Assembly: GCA_030077755.1 (NCBI GenBank)
Contig: JAQJZZ010000014.1
Span: 2,604,001 to 2,668,000, forward strand
Direction: 5' to 3'
Length of the DNA: 64,000 bases
Source of the DNA: Filosporella fistucella
Taxonomy: Eukaryota; Ascomycota; Leotiomycetes; Helotiales
Shown here: positions 36,223 to 49,190 of the stretch, piece after piece
Layout of the letters: each line of letters begins with the position of its first letter
How positions within the stretch are numbered: position 1 is the first letter of the stretch
Position numbers and translations under genes: made by a program
Notes under the pieces: model-generated
Databases searched by the model: none
Told to the model about the DNA's origin: nothing
Seen by the model: only the letters and a program-made list of their open reading frames with translations

Positions 36223-38418
36223 CTAGCTTCCACTAGGTCCACCAGGACCCTTTCCACTATCAAGCAGAAGTTTGGGCTTGATGAATCCTTCGTCAAGTTG
36301 TTTGAACCATGCTGCATGATCTTCTGCTGTTCCGTGAAGAAGCTGGCTAATAGCGCCTGATGCGGTGATGGATGGTACCTCGGGGTGTGTGGTCCCTGAA
36401 GTCGGATATGGAGCTCCTAAATCAACATCATTTTGCGTGCTGGATCTCTTTCTCTCGGATCTTTTAGCTGCCGGAGGCAGATCAGATGTGTCGCTATCAA
36501 CATCCAGATCTAACTCCATCTCCGAATCAGTCGCTGAGTTCGGATGCAGTAATCCTTCCTCGCTTTCGTGTTCTCCTCTTCGTCCATTTGCAGCATTGGA
36601 GTTCTTTCTGTTAAGACTTGATGGCCGATGAGCTGGACTCGAATTTCCACTGACATAGGTGCCACGCTCTGGGCCTCGCCCATGGCCATTAAGACCGTCA
36701 AGAGGATATGAGCCATTTCTTCGACTAGGGTTGTTGCCGACTCCAGTTCCGGAATGCTTATAGTATGATCCTCCCGGAATAGCTTCAATATCAAACTCAT
36801 CATCCGAATCAATTTCTTCTACCACACCTGTTCGGATGCCAAGAATTTCAAGCATGCGAGCTGTGGTACCTCCGAAAATGATCACAGTGAGCACAACCAC
36901 AACCAGAACGGTGGCCTTCAAAACCCAAGCATTAGCACCTTCCATTCCTGCTGCAAGTGCCACACCGACTGCTCCACGAAGTCCCGCCCAGAACAGCATA
37001 GCTTGGTAGTTCCATGGAAGCTCGTCTGCAACATCTTTTCCTCTTCTCTTGGCACGGTACCTGATGAACCAATTTATAAGGCGTGACAGTGGGAAAACTG
37101 CCGTCCATCTCGCAGCACAAATTCCAAATACCGTGATGATGATGAATAGTGGTTTGAAATCCATCTTGCTCTCTGTGAACAGAGAAAGTCCTAGGTATAT
37201 GAAGATGAAATTTTCTGACAATTGAGCGAGGACCTGGAAGAGATACTTTGTGGTGAGTTGTGTACGGCGAGACATGTTGTAATAAGCGTAATGCTTAAGA
37301 GTGATTCCACAGAATAACAGTGTGACGATACCTGATTTTATAAGTATATAAAATTGACACAAACACAAGAACTCTTACCTGACATGTGCAAGCCATTCGA
37401 AAAGAAATAGCTAGCATATGCGATCAATACAATCAGACAACTCTCGATCTTCGGGAATCTTCGAACATAGGTAAACTTAAGGACCAGTGCGGTACCAACA
37501 CCGATGGCAATTCCAATCAGCAGACTTCCGAAGAACACAGCTAAGAAGATTCCAATACCCTCGAGCAGACTCAATATACCGAGGGATCCTGCTGTACCTC
37601 CCTCCTTGACCTTGTATCGTTGAGCGGTTTCGAACAAGACAATAGCGACAGCATCATTTAGGATAGATTCTCCAAAAATTATGGTATATAATTTCGGATC
37701 GACCTTGTAGGTATTGAATATCGCAAGAATCGTCACAGGATCTGTAGCTGACAGTGTAGCCCCGACAGAAATCGCATCGACAAATGACATTTCGAATCCA
37801 TCGATAGGAATGCGTGTGTAAACCCAGAGTATCAATCCCAATACTACAGCAGATATAAAAGTCCCGGCAAACGCAAACGTCAGGATCGTGCCAATGTTTC
37901 GAAAGAAATTTGCCTGATGCAATTCGTATCCGGATGCTAGAATAATTGGGGGTAGTAGCAGGTTGAAGAATATTTGGTAGTTGAAGCTGACGAGGTTCTG
38001 TATCGACGTTCCAGAGCTTAATCTGAGGATAAGGCCAACCGTCATTCCTACCAAAGTCAGCGTGGTTGTACAATCGGAATTGACCACGAACCAGCAAATA
38101 TCGACATTACAGTCTCGTGCACAGCTTCAACCTTCTTTTGTTGAAGCATGTAACTGGTAAATAGGGCTGCGATGAGCAGCATAATCATGATGAAAAGGGC
38201 CCATGATGAGAATATCTCCATCTGGGACGAATCGGGTCCTAAGCTTGTCAGCCTTGTGTACCTCGCAATTCAAGCCACTTCGCCCTACCATTTTCAGAAT
38301 CATCTTCGGATTCTCTCTCTGCAGCGAGAAATCAATTAGTTCCTGCGTCATAAAGCAATGGCAGATACTGCAACGTACTCAGTATTTGATGGACTACGCT
38401 GGCCATGATCGCAGACAT
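36223..38418 (-). CDS. NHX1: Endosomal/vacuolar Na+(K+)/H+ exchanger, NHX1 type (CPA1)
   Basis: Five exons: 38418-38379, 38318-38289, 38238-38092, 38047-37379 and 37331-36223. All are phase 1 and the product is 664 aa. The second exon is only 30 bp and the third intron only 44 bp. About 12 hydrophobic segments are present. Diagnostic motifs are the amiloride-site-like IFFNLLLPPIIL, the DAISVGATLSATDPVTILA segment, FGESILNDAVAIVLFE and LFWAGLRGAVGVALA. The C-terminal ~190 residues are hydrophilic, with DSDDEFDIEAIPGGSYYK and Ser-rich tracts, the expected regulatory tail. The family exchanges cytosolic Na+ or K+ for lumenal H+ in late endosomes and vacuoles. The first two small exons are inferred from splice signals and the coherent SEDDSENGPDSSQMEIF text. 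Confidence 0.93.
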
Positions 38419-39619
38419 CTTGAAGGCGGTTTCGCAGAAGCTGCGCGTTCAGTATGCGGCGCTTGAGGGAAGTCGTGGCTCAACGACGAGCAAACTGGTG
38501 GAAAGGAAGGACACATGTAACTATCGCGATGACACTTTTGCTGGAAAGTGTGCGATGTGATCAGAAATGATGGAGTTGAAGATCTAACGAGGCTTAGGAT
38601 GAACCGGCGTCGTAATTAGTGTAGGCTTCGACTTTCAGATCTGTCTGTCTGGATCTTTTTTGGCTGTAACAGGGTGAGTAAGCTGCCGTACTCCGCCGTA
38701 GTAATGTGATCAGAGACTGGCACAAGATGACAATGAAGAAATGGGGTGCAGTTATCGGAGAATACGAATGCAAGAGAACAGCTGCTGCTGAGGGTAAAAA
38801 TCTTAGTACAACAGTAATACACGGTAGTTTGACTAGAATTTTGAGGTTGAATTTCGAGTACCGTACCAAGGTTGAATGTTTAGATGAAGAACGGATTCCC
38901 AGTTTGGCATTGTTCCAAGCAGCCAAGAACATGCCATACTGTGTGATTCCAACTTCCCCAGAATGCGTATTAGTCAGCAGGCCGTACCTGGAGAGTTCCC
39001 TTGGTTGATCACCAGGCGCAGGCTGTGGCAGGCAGGAACTGGGACTCGGGACCTCGCTGCTTCCCACCGTCATTTTCCCTGCATTGCGCCTTGGTGGAAT
39101 ATTAGAGCTGAGAACAAGAGCACAAGAGCACGAGTTACAGTGGCATGATCTGCTTTGGCAATACCAACACCAATCTTACGAACCGCTAATTCTACACTGC
39201 CAAGGTCATCATAATTAGCTTACCGTCCACGAGGACTTATCTTCAATTCTTCGTCTCCGCCGCCTGCACTTCTGTTTCGCTCAGCACGAAACCCAAGACA
39301 GCTCACTCGCCGGAACCTGGACTCCTGCACCGAATCGCCAATCACCACCCGCCAGCAATGCTCTACTCCTCAAAAGCCTTGTGATGTCCTATGACTCGTG
39401 GGCTTGAACTCTCTTGACTTATTGTCAGCCTTATTCCTGCCGTCCCATGCCCGGAATCCTGCGCCAGAAGCTATACAAACTCCAGCAGCCTTGAAACGAT
39501 ATTGACTTTCGGAGTCGCAACCAAAACAACCCCCACCTTTTACACCCCTCACTTTTTTTCAACTTCGACTCGACGAAACATCCTCAGTCGAACTGGCCGG
39601 TGCAGTATTAGATCTGCGG
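38419..39619. promoter_or_regulatory. Divergent intergenic region NHX1/sugar transporter
   Basis: 1.2 kb containing both promoters. Short frames on both strands (for example 38594-39073 minus) lack recognisable motifs. No clear TATA element. Confidence 0.4.
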
Positions 39620-41627
39620 GTGGTGGACAAAGCTATTAGGCTGGAAAATCTCCAGAGGGAAAACATGACACATGCAAATTCAACGGGGAACCGGGGAGGA
39701 CCCCAAAGATCTCCTACACTTTCCGGTGTGACTGAAAGAGAGGACTCGATAGAAAGAATCTCGAAACCTATGCACGAAGAATCTCCGTTACTCTCGCCCT
39801 CCAGCGATGAAGAGGCCGATGGCCTGATGGGCATACAAGCTGTTCTGCGAGAGGATCCACACGACGAACATGAAGAGACCAAGAATCTTTGGTATATGAT
39901 CCTTTTGACACTCAGTATCGGAGGCCTACAACTCGCATGGTGTGTTGAGCTTTCGAATGGGACACCATATCTTCTTTCACTGGGCTTGAGTAAGTCGTTG
40001 ATGGCTCTTGTCTGGATCGCCGGTCCGCTCTCAGGGGCGCTTGTGCAACCATATGTCGGAATCTTGAGCGACAACTGCAGGTCGAAATGGGGAAAACGTA
40101 CCCCGTTCATGGTTGTAGGATCGGCTGCAACTATCGTATCACTGCTTGCTCTTGCATGGGTCAGAGAAATTGTGGGCGGATTTCTTGGAATTTTTGGTGC
40201 AGGTAGAGAGTCAGAGGGAGTACGAATCTCGATTATCGTTGTAGCTGTAATCTTCGTCTACATCTTAGATTTCGCCATCAACACAGGTATGATTCTTACA
40301 CTCACAAATTTTGAAACTCCATTCTAACTTATTTCAGTTCAAGCCGGAATTAGAGCTTTCATTCTGGACTGCTGCCCAAGTCATCAACAAGGTAAGGTTC
40401 TTGACAAACCTAAATGCATCTCTAACCACCTTAGAAACTGCAAACTCGATGGCAAGCAGAGTAGTAGGTATTGGCAATATCATCGGCTATGTTGCTGGAT
40501 ACCTAGACCTTCCGAAGTATCTTTGGTTTTTCGGTAACACACAGTTCAAGATTCTCTGTGTAATTGCAACAATCTCACTCAGTAGTACTGTCGCCATCAG
40601 TATACTTACGGTCAAGGAACGAGATGCAAGTCTTGAACCTCCATCGCCAGTCACGAAAGGAGGTGTTACCACATTCTTCAAAACAGTATTTGTCTCTATT
40701 CGACGTCTACCACCACAAACGAGAAAGGTTTGTGAGGTACAATTTTTTGCCTGGATCGGGTTCTTTCCCCAGCTGTTTTACTCGTCATCGTACATTGGCG
40801 ACATATATGTCCAACCCTTCCTCGAAGCAAATCCAAATATGACCCCAGCGGAAATTGATCGGTTGTACGAGGATGCAACACGAGTAGGAACATTTGCTTT
40901 GTTAGTTTACGCGATAACCTCACTCTCTACGAACGTCCTTCTGCCATTTTTCATCGCACCTTCTTTCGATGCACAAGATAATGCAACTATTCGTAGTCAG
41001 AGAAGCTACACCACTCGGCTTTCACGTTTTCTAGATGCTCTCGTTATTCCAGGTCTCACGCTACGTCGTGCATGGCTCATCTCACATTTAATATTTGCGA
41101 CTTGTATGTTCAGTACTCTTATTGTTCGAAGCATCGCAGCTGCAACAGCCCTTATTGGCATCGTCGGTATATCATGGGCATTAACATTGTGGGCACCGTT
41201 CGCGATTATTTCAGCAGAAGTCAGCAAGCGTGATGCACTCCGTCGTTCGCAAAAGAATGCTCACAGAGATACGGATGGAGTCTATGATGAAGAGCCTGTG
41301 GATCAAGCGGGTGTGATTCTCGGAATTCATAATATGTCTATTGCCTCGCCTCAGATTCTGGCAACGATTGGGTCCAGTATTATTTTCAAATTCCTGCAAA
41401 AGCCACGAGGCACACCAGGTGACAGGAGTATTGCAGTGGTCTTGGCCGCAGGAGGCATCAGTACACTTGTCGCTGCATTCCTTACCAGCAGGATAAAGGA
41501 TGAGGTCGAGTTGCCGGAAGAAGGAGTGCTTGAAGAGGGTGAGTCGATCTCAAATTCAGAGAACAACAGACGACGGCGGAGCAGAAGTCTGGTTAGAAGC
41601 CAGAGCTATACGGGACTTGAGTATTGA
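39620..41627 (+). CDS. GPH-family sucrose/alpha-glucoside transporter (SUT-like)
   Basis: Three exons, 39620-40286, 40338-40391 and 40435-41627, with introns of 51 and 43 bp, all in phase. The product is 637 aa, or 622 aa if translation starts at the Met at 39665. About 12 membrane segments are present. The signature loop after helix 2-3 reads LSDNCRSKWGKRTPFMVVG (the RxGRRxP-type motif of sucrose and glycoside transporters). Upstream is IGGLQLAWCVELSNGTPYLLSLGLS, the first-helix signature of this family. The hydrophilic N-terminus (PLLSPSSDEEADGL) is typical. It probably imports sucrose, maltose or related glycosides by proton symport across the plasma membrane. The exact sugar cannot be read from sequence. 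Middle exon 2 is only 54 bp. Confidence 0.93.
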
Positions 41628-42810
41628 ATTTGGGATTTCCAGAAAGGACGGTATTCTGAAGGACTGGCGTATGGTCGGCTAGAGATTGAGACCTCGATGG
41701 CGCTAGTTAGGAATTTTATTTGTATGTATACCCCTATTATAGAAATTAGCGAGTGATCTTCTCTTTCCAATCTCAGCGATTTCCTGAACATCGCAACTCA
41801 GATTAATTGATATGCCTGTTTTCAACCATATTACTTGACTTGGTAGTCAAGATTGAGATAATATATCATCTGGAGTTGTGGAAAGCGAAAGGGGAAGAAA
41901 CATCAAGGGGTGAGGTTCGAGTCCTGTGGTCCAAATCTCGTTCCAGAATTCTGTAGGTCCTCTCATCGCGACTTCCATTTGTGTCATTTCGGCTGGGTCT
42001 AAATGTAAATTTCCAGCACACACGATTTCAAACTCTTACAACTATCTACTCTTTTCACCTCTTTATAATCTTCATTCCGAGTACGGTTTTCTTGCTCTGT
42101 CGGCATCTCGAGACAGTAATCAACTGCTGGCAAGCTCCTCAATTCAGGTCAATCTCGGCTCGCTACGTGCTCCATCTTAATATTTCACTCAACCCACGCC
42201 GGTCCTTGACTCATCATACTCTTCATCTTGGGATCTTCTTCAGCAACTTCATCCTTTCAACACAATTTGACTGGGACACGTCGGGGAGGATTATCGTGCT
42301 TTCCTTGTTCTGAAGGGAAGCTTAAGAACGAGGTACATCTCATGCTCGATGTACTTCATGCTGAGTTTAGTCTGCTTGTGCTGTTACTGAGATTTGTAGA
42401 GAATACAGCTGCCGCATCGTTGATTTCATTGAGGATACTAGAGTCCTGTGCTTCTCGGCCTGTCTTCAAGCAGGTCAAGCTCTTCGTCGACTATCGGTCT
42501 TATCATTGGAAGGTCATACATACGTTGCTCCTCTTTGTGCAAGAGGTAGGTACTCTACACATTCCATTGACTGCGCGTTCAACCTTATCCATCCATCGAA
42601 TGATTGTTGACTTTTAAGTAGGCAGAACACGCGTCATACTAACACCTTCCTCACTTGTCTCCTTCATTTGGTGTTTATCCTTCTTGTTCGACCAACACTC
42701 TATTTCCTGGATCTCGCCTTGAGCGACAGTATTGCGTCAAGGGCCTTGTCGTCCTGTCATTTCTCATAATTGTTACTTTCACCGGACCTAACAGACGTCC
42801 TACCTTCAAC
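41628..42810. other. Intergenic, no gene recognised
   Basis: Contains the 3' flank of the transporter and the promoter/5' UTR of the 2EXR gene. Frames of 84-129 codons lack motifs. The frame of the 2EXR gene stays open back to 42655 but without an ATG. Confidence 0.45.
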
Positions 42811-44172
42811 ATGTCGGGTCGGTCTTCCACCTCACCGATCGAGATCCCTACCTCGCCTGGCGAGATATGTCGTCCGCCACCAGTTAGTCTCAACGACTTG
42901 CCGTACGAAATCAGAAAAATGATATGGGAGATTGCAATTGAGGATATTGGTCCGAGAGTTGTGCACCTCAGAGAATCCGCCGCCAAGCATGACTTCAATG
43001 ATTATGCCAGGGTCAGGTCCGATTGTCAACCGCCTAGCGATATCCTTATGTTTCCAGTTGATTTGAAATATTTCAAGGTCACACGCGAAAAATATCGGTC
43101 TTTAGCAAAGAAGGTGGCCAGTCGGCGCCTGACAGTCGAGTTTTGCCTTGACGCGTCAGGAGATTTACCTTGGGGCGTGGATTCGTGGTTTGATCAATAC
43201 CTTTTTAAGATGGATCATTATGTTATGGCATTCGATGGTCCTCCTCCCAGTACCATTCCGCAAAACGGTATGAAAATCAAGGGGAGAGGTGGTCACATTG
43301 GTGACATTGTGTCCTTCACCCCTGGTTCGTCTACAACAAGCAACGATCTCGCCCCTTTCGAGGCAATAGAATGCTCTTATAAGGCCACCTATCTTGACCA
43401 AACTGCGGTGGCTCTTGAGTTCCCTACTGTTCGCTGTCGGACTCCTGAAGTCATTCGAGGATTCAGGTCAACACTCCCCATCCCGGCTTTGCTATTAGCC
43501 TGCAAGGAGTCCCATCAACTTGCTGCTCAGCGATATCAGCGAGCTTTTGCTACTCTCGGTTGTCGTGCAGAGATATACTTTGACTTCGATCGAGACATAC
43601 TCTACCTTGATAACAATTCGATCATACCTCGCATTAATAGTGAGGATTCTGCATGGGATAGTCTTTGGAGAATTTCCCATGAAGACCGTGAGCGAGTTCG
43701 ACATTTGGCACTTCAGCCTCAACGGATTCCATCCTATGACTCCTCATCATATTCCGAAAACACGGAAAGGGACTGGGTATTCAAGACGGTTATTTTATTT
43801 GGTCGTGTTCAAACTCTCTTCGTAGAGTCCCATACCATGCATTATCGTCGGAGCAAGAGAATTCCAGGGAACTTGCTAGATTGCGTTGATGAAAAATGTT
43901 CAAAGCTGAATGCACCTTTGGTACTCAGGGATTTCTCAACGGTTTCTCATGCACTAGACAATGTTGTTGGCAAAGCTTACTATCACAAGGGCGAAATGCT
44001 TGAGCTGGAATATATTCGGGAACAATACGAATATCTGAAGGCTGAGAACTCTGATGAGGACTTTTTGTTACCACGCCTATCTATCGTACAAGGCATGATT
44101 TTGCCTTCCAAAATTGCACAGCTCCTATCCATAGAGGGAAGTCAATATGAGGTGCAGTACTCTGCATTGTGA
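42811..44172 (+). CDS. 2EXR-domain protein
   Basis: Single exon, 453 aa from the first in-frame ATG. The domain opens at about residue 30 with LNDLPYEIRKMIWEIAI...GPRVVHL, the F-box-like first half of 2EXR. It closes with PALLLACKESHQLAAQRYQRAF followed by IYFDFDRDILYLDNNS, the second conserved half. The remainder (VFKTVILFGRVQTLFVES) resembles the usual poorly conserved tail. This family is strongly expanded in leotiomycetes and sordariomycetes. Its biochemical role is unknown, and similarity to F-box N-termini suggests possible protein-protein adaptor functions. No signal peptide or membrane helix in the chosen product. Confidence 0.88.
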   Translation: MSGRSSTSPIEIPTSPGEICRPPPVSLNDLPYEIRKMIWEIAIEDIGPRVVHLRESAAKHDFNDYARVRSDCQPPSDILMFPVDLKYFKVTREKYRSLAKKVASRRLTVEFCLDASGDLPWGVDSWFDQYLFKMDHYVMAFDGPPPSTIPQNGMKIKGRGGHIGDIVSFTPGSSTTSNDLAPFEAIECSYKATYLDQTAVALEFPTVRCRTPEVIRGFRSTLPIPALLLACKESHQLAAQRYQRAFATLGCRAEIYFDFDRDILYLDNNSIIPRINSEDSAWDSLWRISHEDRERVRHLALQPQRIPSYDSSSYSENTERDWVFKTVILFGRVQTLFVESHTMHYRRSKRIPGNLLDCVDEKCSKLNAPLVLRDFSTVSHALDNVVGKAYYHKGEMLELEYIREQYEYLKAENSDEDFLLPRLSIVQGMILPSKIAQLLSIEGSQYEVQYSAL

Positions 44173-45133
44173 TAGAGCTCCGTGCATAAGGTCTAGTTTT
44201 GGTCGCTTTCGGGGAAAGAAAGATCTTTCAGGCGAGAGCGTTTGGTCGTTCCGGTTGTTACAATGGCTTGTGCGGCATGATTGTTTGCTTAACGTGTTGG
44301 TACCGCAGTGCTATAGCCTCTGCAAAGAACTAGGCATCGGGTCAATTTGAAGGAGTTAAGAGTGATACGCAAGAAACTTTGTGGGCAGCATTTTGCATTG
44401 TAACTATCATAGTTCCGGCAATCTGCCGTTCAGCTAGCAATTTTATGTCAAGGATACCAAAAAGTAATTCGGAACAATCAAATGTCCGAGGATTGTTCTC
44501 AAAGTTCTACAGACACCCAATCCCCTCCTGAATCTCATCTTGCTGGCTCACCATGCCGCCATGCCGTGATATAACCATCCAATGTCTGGTTCGGACTTGA
44601 TGTTTGCTATGGAATTTCTTTTACCAAAATTTGGGGTAATGTGGGGGCGGCGGATCACCTCGCCAATGCTGTAGGTAATTGAGAATCGAAAGTGAAATGG
44701 CATGGATGACTTCGTTCTTTGGCTCGATTTTCGAGATACTAGCCTGCCAGTCATCAAGGAACGTGAAATAAATTCACAGTCTTGTTCGTTTTAATACGTT
44801 AATAGGTATAAACTAAATGATAGAATAGAGCTGCAGGGGCATGGGGATCAGAAGCCTATACTGGTCTGGTAAGTGGGGAGCCAACCAAAGTTACCGGTTG
44901 CCGAGGCTAGTGAGAGGAGGCTCATCTTGGCCAGGTAGCTCGAAGCAAGAATATAAAGCGATTTTATATCCAGACTTGGAAATAAGAGACAGATTGTACT
45001 TCTGTGTCGCTTCACTTCATACCTAATTGTTAAGCTTCGCCAGTTCGTTTCACAGAGAATACATTCAATTCAAATCTCCCCTCACCCCATACCCAACACC
45101 CAAAACAATTCAAAGGATATCAAAATCACAATA
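44173..45133. other. Intergenic, no gene recognised
   Basis: 961 bp between the 2EXR gene and the epoxide-hydrolase-like gene. The last ~60 bp are A/C-rich leader sequence. No motif-bearing frame. Confidence 0.5.
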
Positions 45134-46389
45134 ATGAAACCAAATAAATCTCTCTATATCCCCTCTACAGGCCACACGTACGCCTACATCCACTGCTCTC
45201 CCTCAATCAACCATCCTACCCTCCTCTTCCTCCACGGTTTCCCCTCCACATCGCACGACTGGCACCACCAAATAACACATTTCTCCTCTCTGGGCTACGG
45301 TATCATAGCCCCAGATCTTCTAGGCTACGGCCTCACTTCTAAACCACTTCTCCCCTCTCCCTATATCGGGTCCTCTATGTCTCTTTCCCTCCTTCATATC
45401 CTAGATCACGAAAGGGTGGAAAAGGTGATAGGAATAGCTCATGATTGGGGAACTTACCTCTTAAGTCAGTTTTATATATACCATCCGGAGAGAGTGGAGA
45501 AATTAGTTTTTTTAAGTGTGCCGTTTAATGTTCCTGGGAGGAAAGGGGATGTGGAGAGGATTAATAGTGTGAGTAAGAGTGAGAGAGGGTTTGAAAGTTT
45601 GGGGTATTGGGTTTATTTTACGGGTGCGGAGGCGGGGAGGGAGATTGGGGAGAAGGTATGTTTTCTCTCTCATTTTTTTGTCTTTGTTGCTCACGAAATC
45701 TATCCTATAATATCATATCTCGGAGGATCAGTGTGATCAACATGTTGGAGAGAAAGGGAGGTTTAGAATTCGGTACTAACACAGCCCCAGCGCGACCGTT
45801 TCTTCCCCTTAGTCTACCGTCCGCTCTCCCAAAACTGGTCCCACGACTTCGCTGCCCTGGGAGCACTCCGATCTTACCTCTTCTCCTCCACTCCTGCTCC
45901 TAATTTCCCCTCTTCCCAAACTTTTGTTACAGAAGAAGATAAAACACATCATTTCGAAGCCTTTGGAACTGATTATTCTGCTCCGTTAATGTGGTATCAT
46001 CGCGGTATCAATAATTTGGGTGTAAATGATGAGGTTAAATTACTGAAAGAGGGGAATATTAAGCAGGGAGTGGAAGTTCAGACTCTGATGTTGGGGGGAA
46101 CGAAGGATGTGGTTTGTGATTGTGGGAGGGCGGATATGGTTATGAGGGCTTGTGTTGGGAGGGGGTTGTTGAAGGTTTGTTTAATTCTATTCTTGGTCTC
46201 TCCTTGATTTCTCCTACATATCTGGAAATGATTCGATGTTCAGGGAATGAAAAGTGCAATACTGACTTTGCATAGGTTGTTAATGTTGATGCGGGGCATT
46301 GGATTATGCTTGAGAAAGTGAAGGAAACGAATCAGGCTTTGCAGGACTTCTTTGAAAATGGAGCTGGCAAGTTAGAGGCAAGGCTTTGA
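45134..46389 (+). CDS. Alpha/beta hydrolase, epoxide-hydrolase-like
   Basis: Three exons, 45134-45655, 45785-46174 and 46276-46389, all junctions phase 0. The product is 341 aa. An alternative acceptor six bases downstream of the second exon start would drop two residues. The oxyanion motif is HGFP at residues 34-37. The nucleophile elbow is GIAHDWG (Asp104), where Asp rather than Ser marks epoxide hydrolases or dehalogenases. An acid candidate is Asp282 (GGTKDVV). The catalytic His is His312 (VDAGHW). The likely reaction is hydrolysis of an epoxide to a diol. The substrate is unknown. No signal peptide, so cytosolic. Codon use shifts from C-rich to G/A-rich along the gene. Confidence 0.88.
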
Positions 46390-46694
46390 GTTGTTGACAA
46401 GAGAGGATTTGGGTGTATTTGGACATATTGATGTTAAAAACGACTCCAAATGATGAGAATACTCCAAAGTTTGTTCTCGGACTGATGCATGACGCTAAGC
46501 TTCCAAAGTACAAACCCAAATATTGGTTCTTTGACCACTCCGCCACCCATTTCATCTCGACGAAGATCCTATATCAAAAAACTCCAGATTCCTACCGCAT
46601 AAAATTGCCGCATCATGGCGTTCTTCCACCATACTTCAATCGTCTCATCCAGTTGAAAGCCGTAATATACAAACTTGGTGCAAGGCAGCTACAT

Positions 46695-47895
46695 TCAGTA
46701 ACTGGAATCTAAACCAAATGTCAGCAATCCTTTCCAGGAACAAGATTCTAGACTAACCTGTTCGTGTGTTTCTCACATCTCCCTGTCTCCGATCAAACTC
46801 CACAATCGTCTCTGTCAGATCCCTCACCACCTCTAGCCTCCTCCCAATATTCACATCAGCCTCAAATTCCTCCAAAGATAACTTCCCATGTTTCTGTAAT
46901 ATGAAATCAATATTATCCATCGCCAGCTGCCTCTCTTTCAAAGGTCGATTCATCCCACTATTCAAAGCCTTCAGCGTCCGGATTGTAACCTGGCAATCGA
47001 TAGCTTGCTTCACTTTCTGTGGCAGTGTCCCGTATTCTGATGGTTTGTAATGGTACAACTCTTCAAACACCTTGAATAATCTGGCTTTGGCTCGGCGAGA
47101 TAGATAGCCTCCTTTGAATATTGCGGCATCGGCGTCTCCCATACCGCTGTGTGCTGCTTGATTTCCTAGCTCGATAGATCCGCTATCTAGTTTTCCTCTC
47201 CAAATAGAAAGAGCTGGTTCACGAGCTTGTTCCAGAAACCGGGTACGAATATCGAGACCAATTTGGAAGAGTGGCTGTTTCATGAGTTTGTCTCGTTCCA
47301 TGTCCTCGAGTAGAATGTGTAGTTCAGGTATATCGGCTACGGTGGCTCCTGAAACGCTTGCACCAGTCTCGACATCAAAATTGAGGAAGGTTGGTCCGGA
47401 GGTGCCGTCACACTCGTTCGGAATCTGGTTAGACCTTTGTGCTACGAGTTTATGGTGTTCGGTTCTGAGAGCCTTGTAACGAGTCCGAAGGTCTGCTGTG
47501 TAATCCTGCTCTACTTTCAAATCATCTTGTAGATCCCTGATTTCTGCTTTACATCGTTCCTCAGCCTCAGCTGCTTCCCTCTTCGTTTTCTCCAATTCAG
47601 CCCTCAGACCCGCTACAACATCGTTCTGTCTTCCTCTGAATGGTAGACTCATATTTCCTGGTTGTCTCCATGTCGGTGATCCTTGGCTTGCTCCTTTTGG
47701 CGAGTCTTCAAACAGCCACTCTTCACTATAGCTAGTTTGGGGCGTTGAGCTTTGCGACAAGGGACTTGGGTTGCCTACAGAAGATGCAGGAGTGAGTGGG
47801 CCATCTGGCTTTCTCTTGTGGACTTTGTGTTGTTTGCCATTTCTCTGCGCGGTGGCAGTCAGCGGTGTTTGTGGGCAGCTGCTCCAAGTATCCAT
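46695..47895 (-). CDS. Coiled-coil 'NxAAHxG' family member F
   Basis: The main exon is 47895-46758 (379 codons plus one base). A probable last exon is 46708-46695, joined across a 49 bp intron (GTTAGT, branch GCTGAC, TTTAG), giving 383 aa ending TDSSY. Without splicing the frame ends at 46753 after 380 aa. Residues 1-90 are basic, Ser/Pro-rich and disordered (HKVHKRKPDG). A charged coiled coil follows at ~95-155. The family helix is MKQPLFQIGLDIRTRFLEQA and the motif is GNQAAHSGMGDADAAIF at ~250. A helical domain (FEELYHYKPSEYG; FILQKHGKLSLEEFEADV) completes the protein. It is the most intact long member in the window. Function is unknown. Confidence 0.75.
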
Positions 47896-49190
47896 TTTGA
47901 TTCTTTGTATTTCAAAGATACAATTTGAAATTCTTGAGTCTCAGTTTTATCTTCGGGGGTATGAGGCTGAGCAAGGTGAGTATGTTGGGTGAGAGGTTGG
48001 AGGCCGTCAGGCGGTTACCTCAAAGGGGAACTCGAAGCGAGATGCAGCATCAGCATGTCTGCTTCGGGATGCGGTTGCATTATGGGCCTTGGTTACCTAG
48101 AGTCTTCATGCTTCCTGTCAATTCAAGGTTGAATCAAGTTATTAGGAGGGTGAAAGCTGTTCTTTTTCAATTTCGACTGCTGTTATCGCAAATAGTGAAG
48201 TACTATCGTCAAGTGTACTGTCAAGCTGAAGCAAAAGCACCTGTGTTCCGACATGAAAATGGATACAATATGATTATATCGTTCATAGAGTTGGACCGCA
48301 GACTTGACACTCTTCACTAGTCCTTGAAAATCTTCAACGACACATTTATCTGACAACAAAATGCGGAGGTGATACACCTCTTCAAGGATTATGCAATTAG
48401 AAGCACAATGTTGAAGGTGGCGATGTGGATGCAATAGTGTGTATGTTCAAGGACAGTATAACTTGATAGCTTTCTGCTGTATTGCTGCGTGGATAGGAGT
48501 TACATTTCGAGAATCGGGAATTCCTGCTTGCCTTTTGGTCATATTGTGGATGTAAGTTGTAGAGTAAAACAATGTCTGGTATTGCAATCACAAATTCTCC
48601 ATCGCTTTGATGGAAATTCTAGATTTGCGAACTCGATTTCACTTTGGGGAAACTGAATTATGGCAACTCTCATCCACTCGTGACCGCGATGATGGTGTCA
48701 AAGAATCATTTTCCATTGCAGAAATTTGAAAATACCTCAAAATCAATAGAAAAACTATGCTATCGATACCTGTTGTCTTTGATTATTGAAACCTGCTTCT
48801 CCGCCAGTCTGTGGGATGTTACTTTGCCTCACGAACCCAAAGTTTAAATGCCAAAACGGGAGCATCATATCAAAGTCAAACCAGACTCTACTAATAGTGA
48901 CGTGGAAGTCTGTGGAAAACTTTGAAGTACAGATATCTCTCTGCATTTTTGGTTTGCAATATTATATGTCCTATTTAATCTCCGTAAAAAGGGCGTAGAA
49001 GCTGGGCTACCATCAGCCAATTTGAAGTGTTCTTACAGTTCTGTCCTCCTGGATCAAGCCGAAATGTCAAATCAAACAATTCTTGCCGCAAAGCTCTTCA
49101 ATCTACAACCGAGACTGAGAACATAAACATTTATTCCTCCCCACATAGTTGTTACAACACTGAACACACAGACCACTCTCCCAGTCTCGT
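47896..49190. other. Intergenic, no gene recognised
   Basis: 1.3 kb between family members F and G. Only short frames without motifs. Includes the promoter of F. Confidence 0.5.

Noticed and set aside
39559..40110. 183-codon minus-strand frame opposite the sugar transporter N-terminus
   Set aside because: It mirrors the coding strand of a well-supported transporter exon and has no motif of its own.
41896..41935. GGTTCGAGTCCTG resembling a tRNA T-arm
   Set aside because: The flanking bases do not pair as a T-stem, and no D-arm, anticodon arm or acceptor stem is present upstream.
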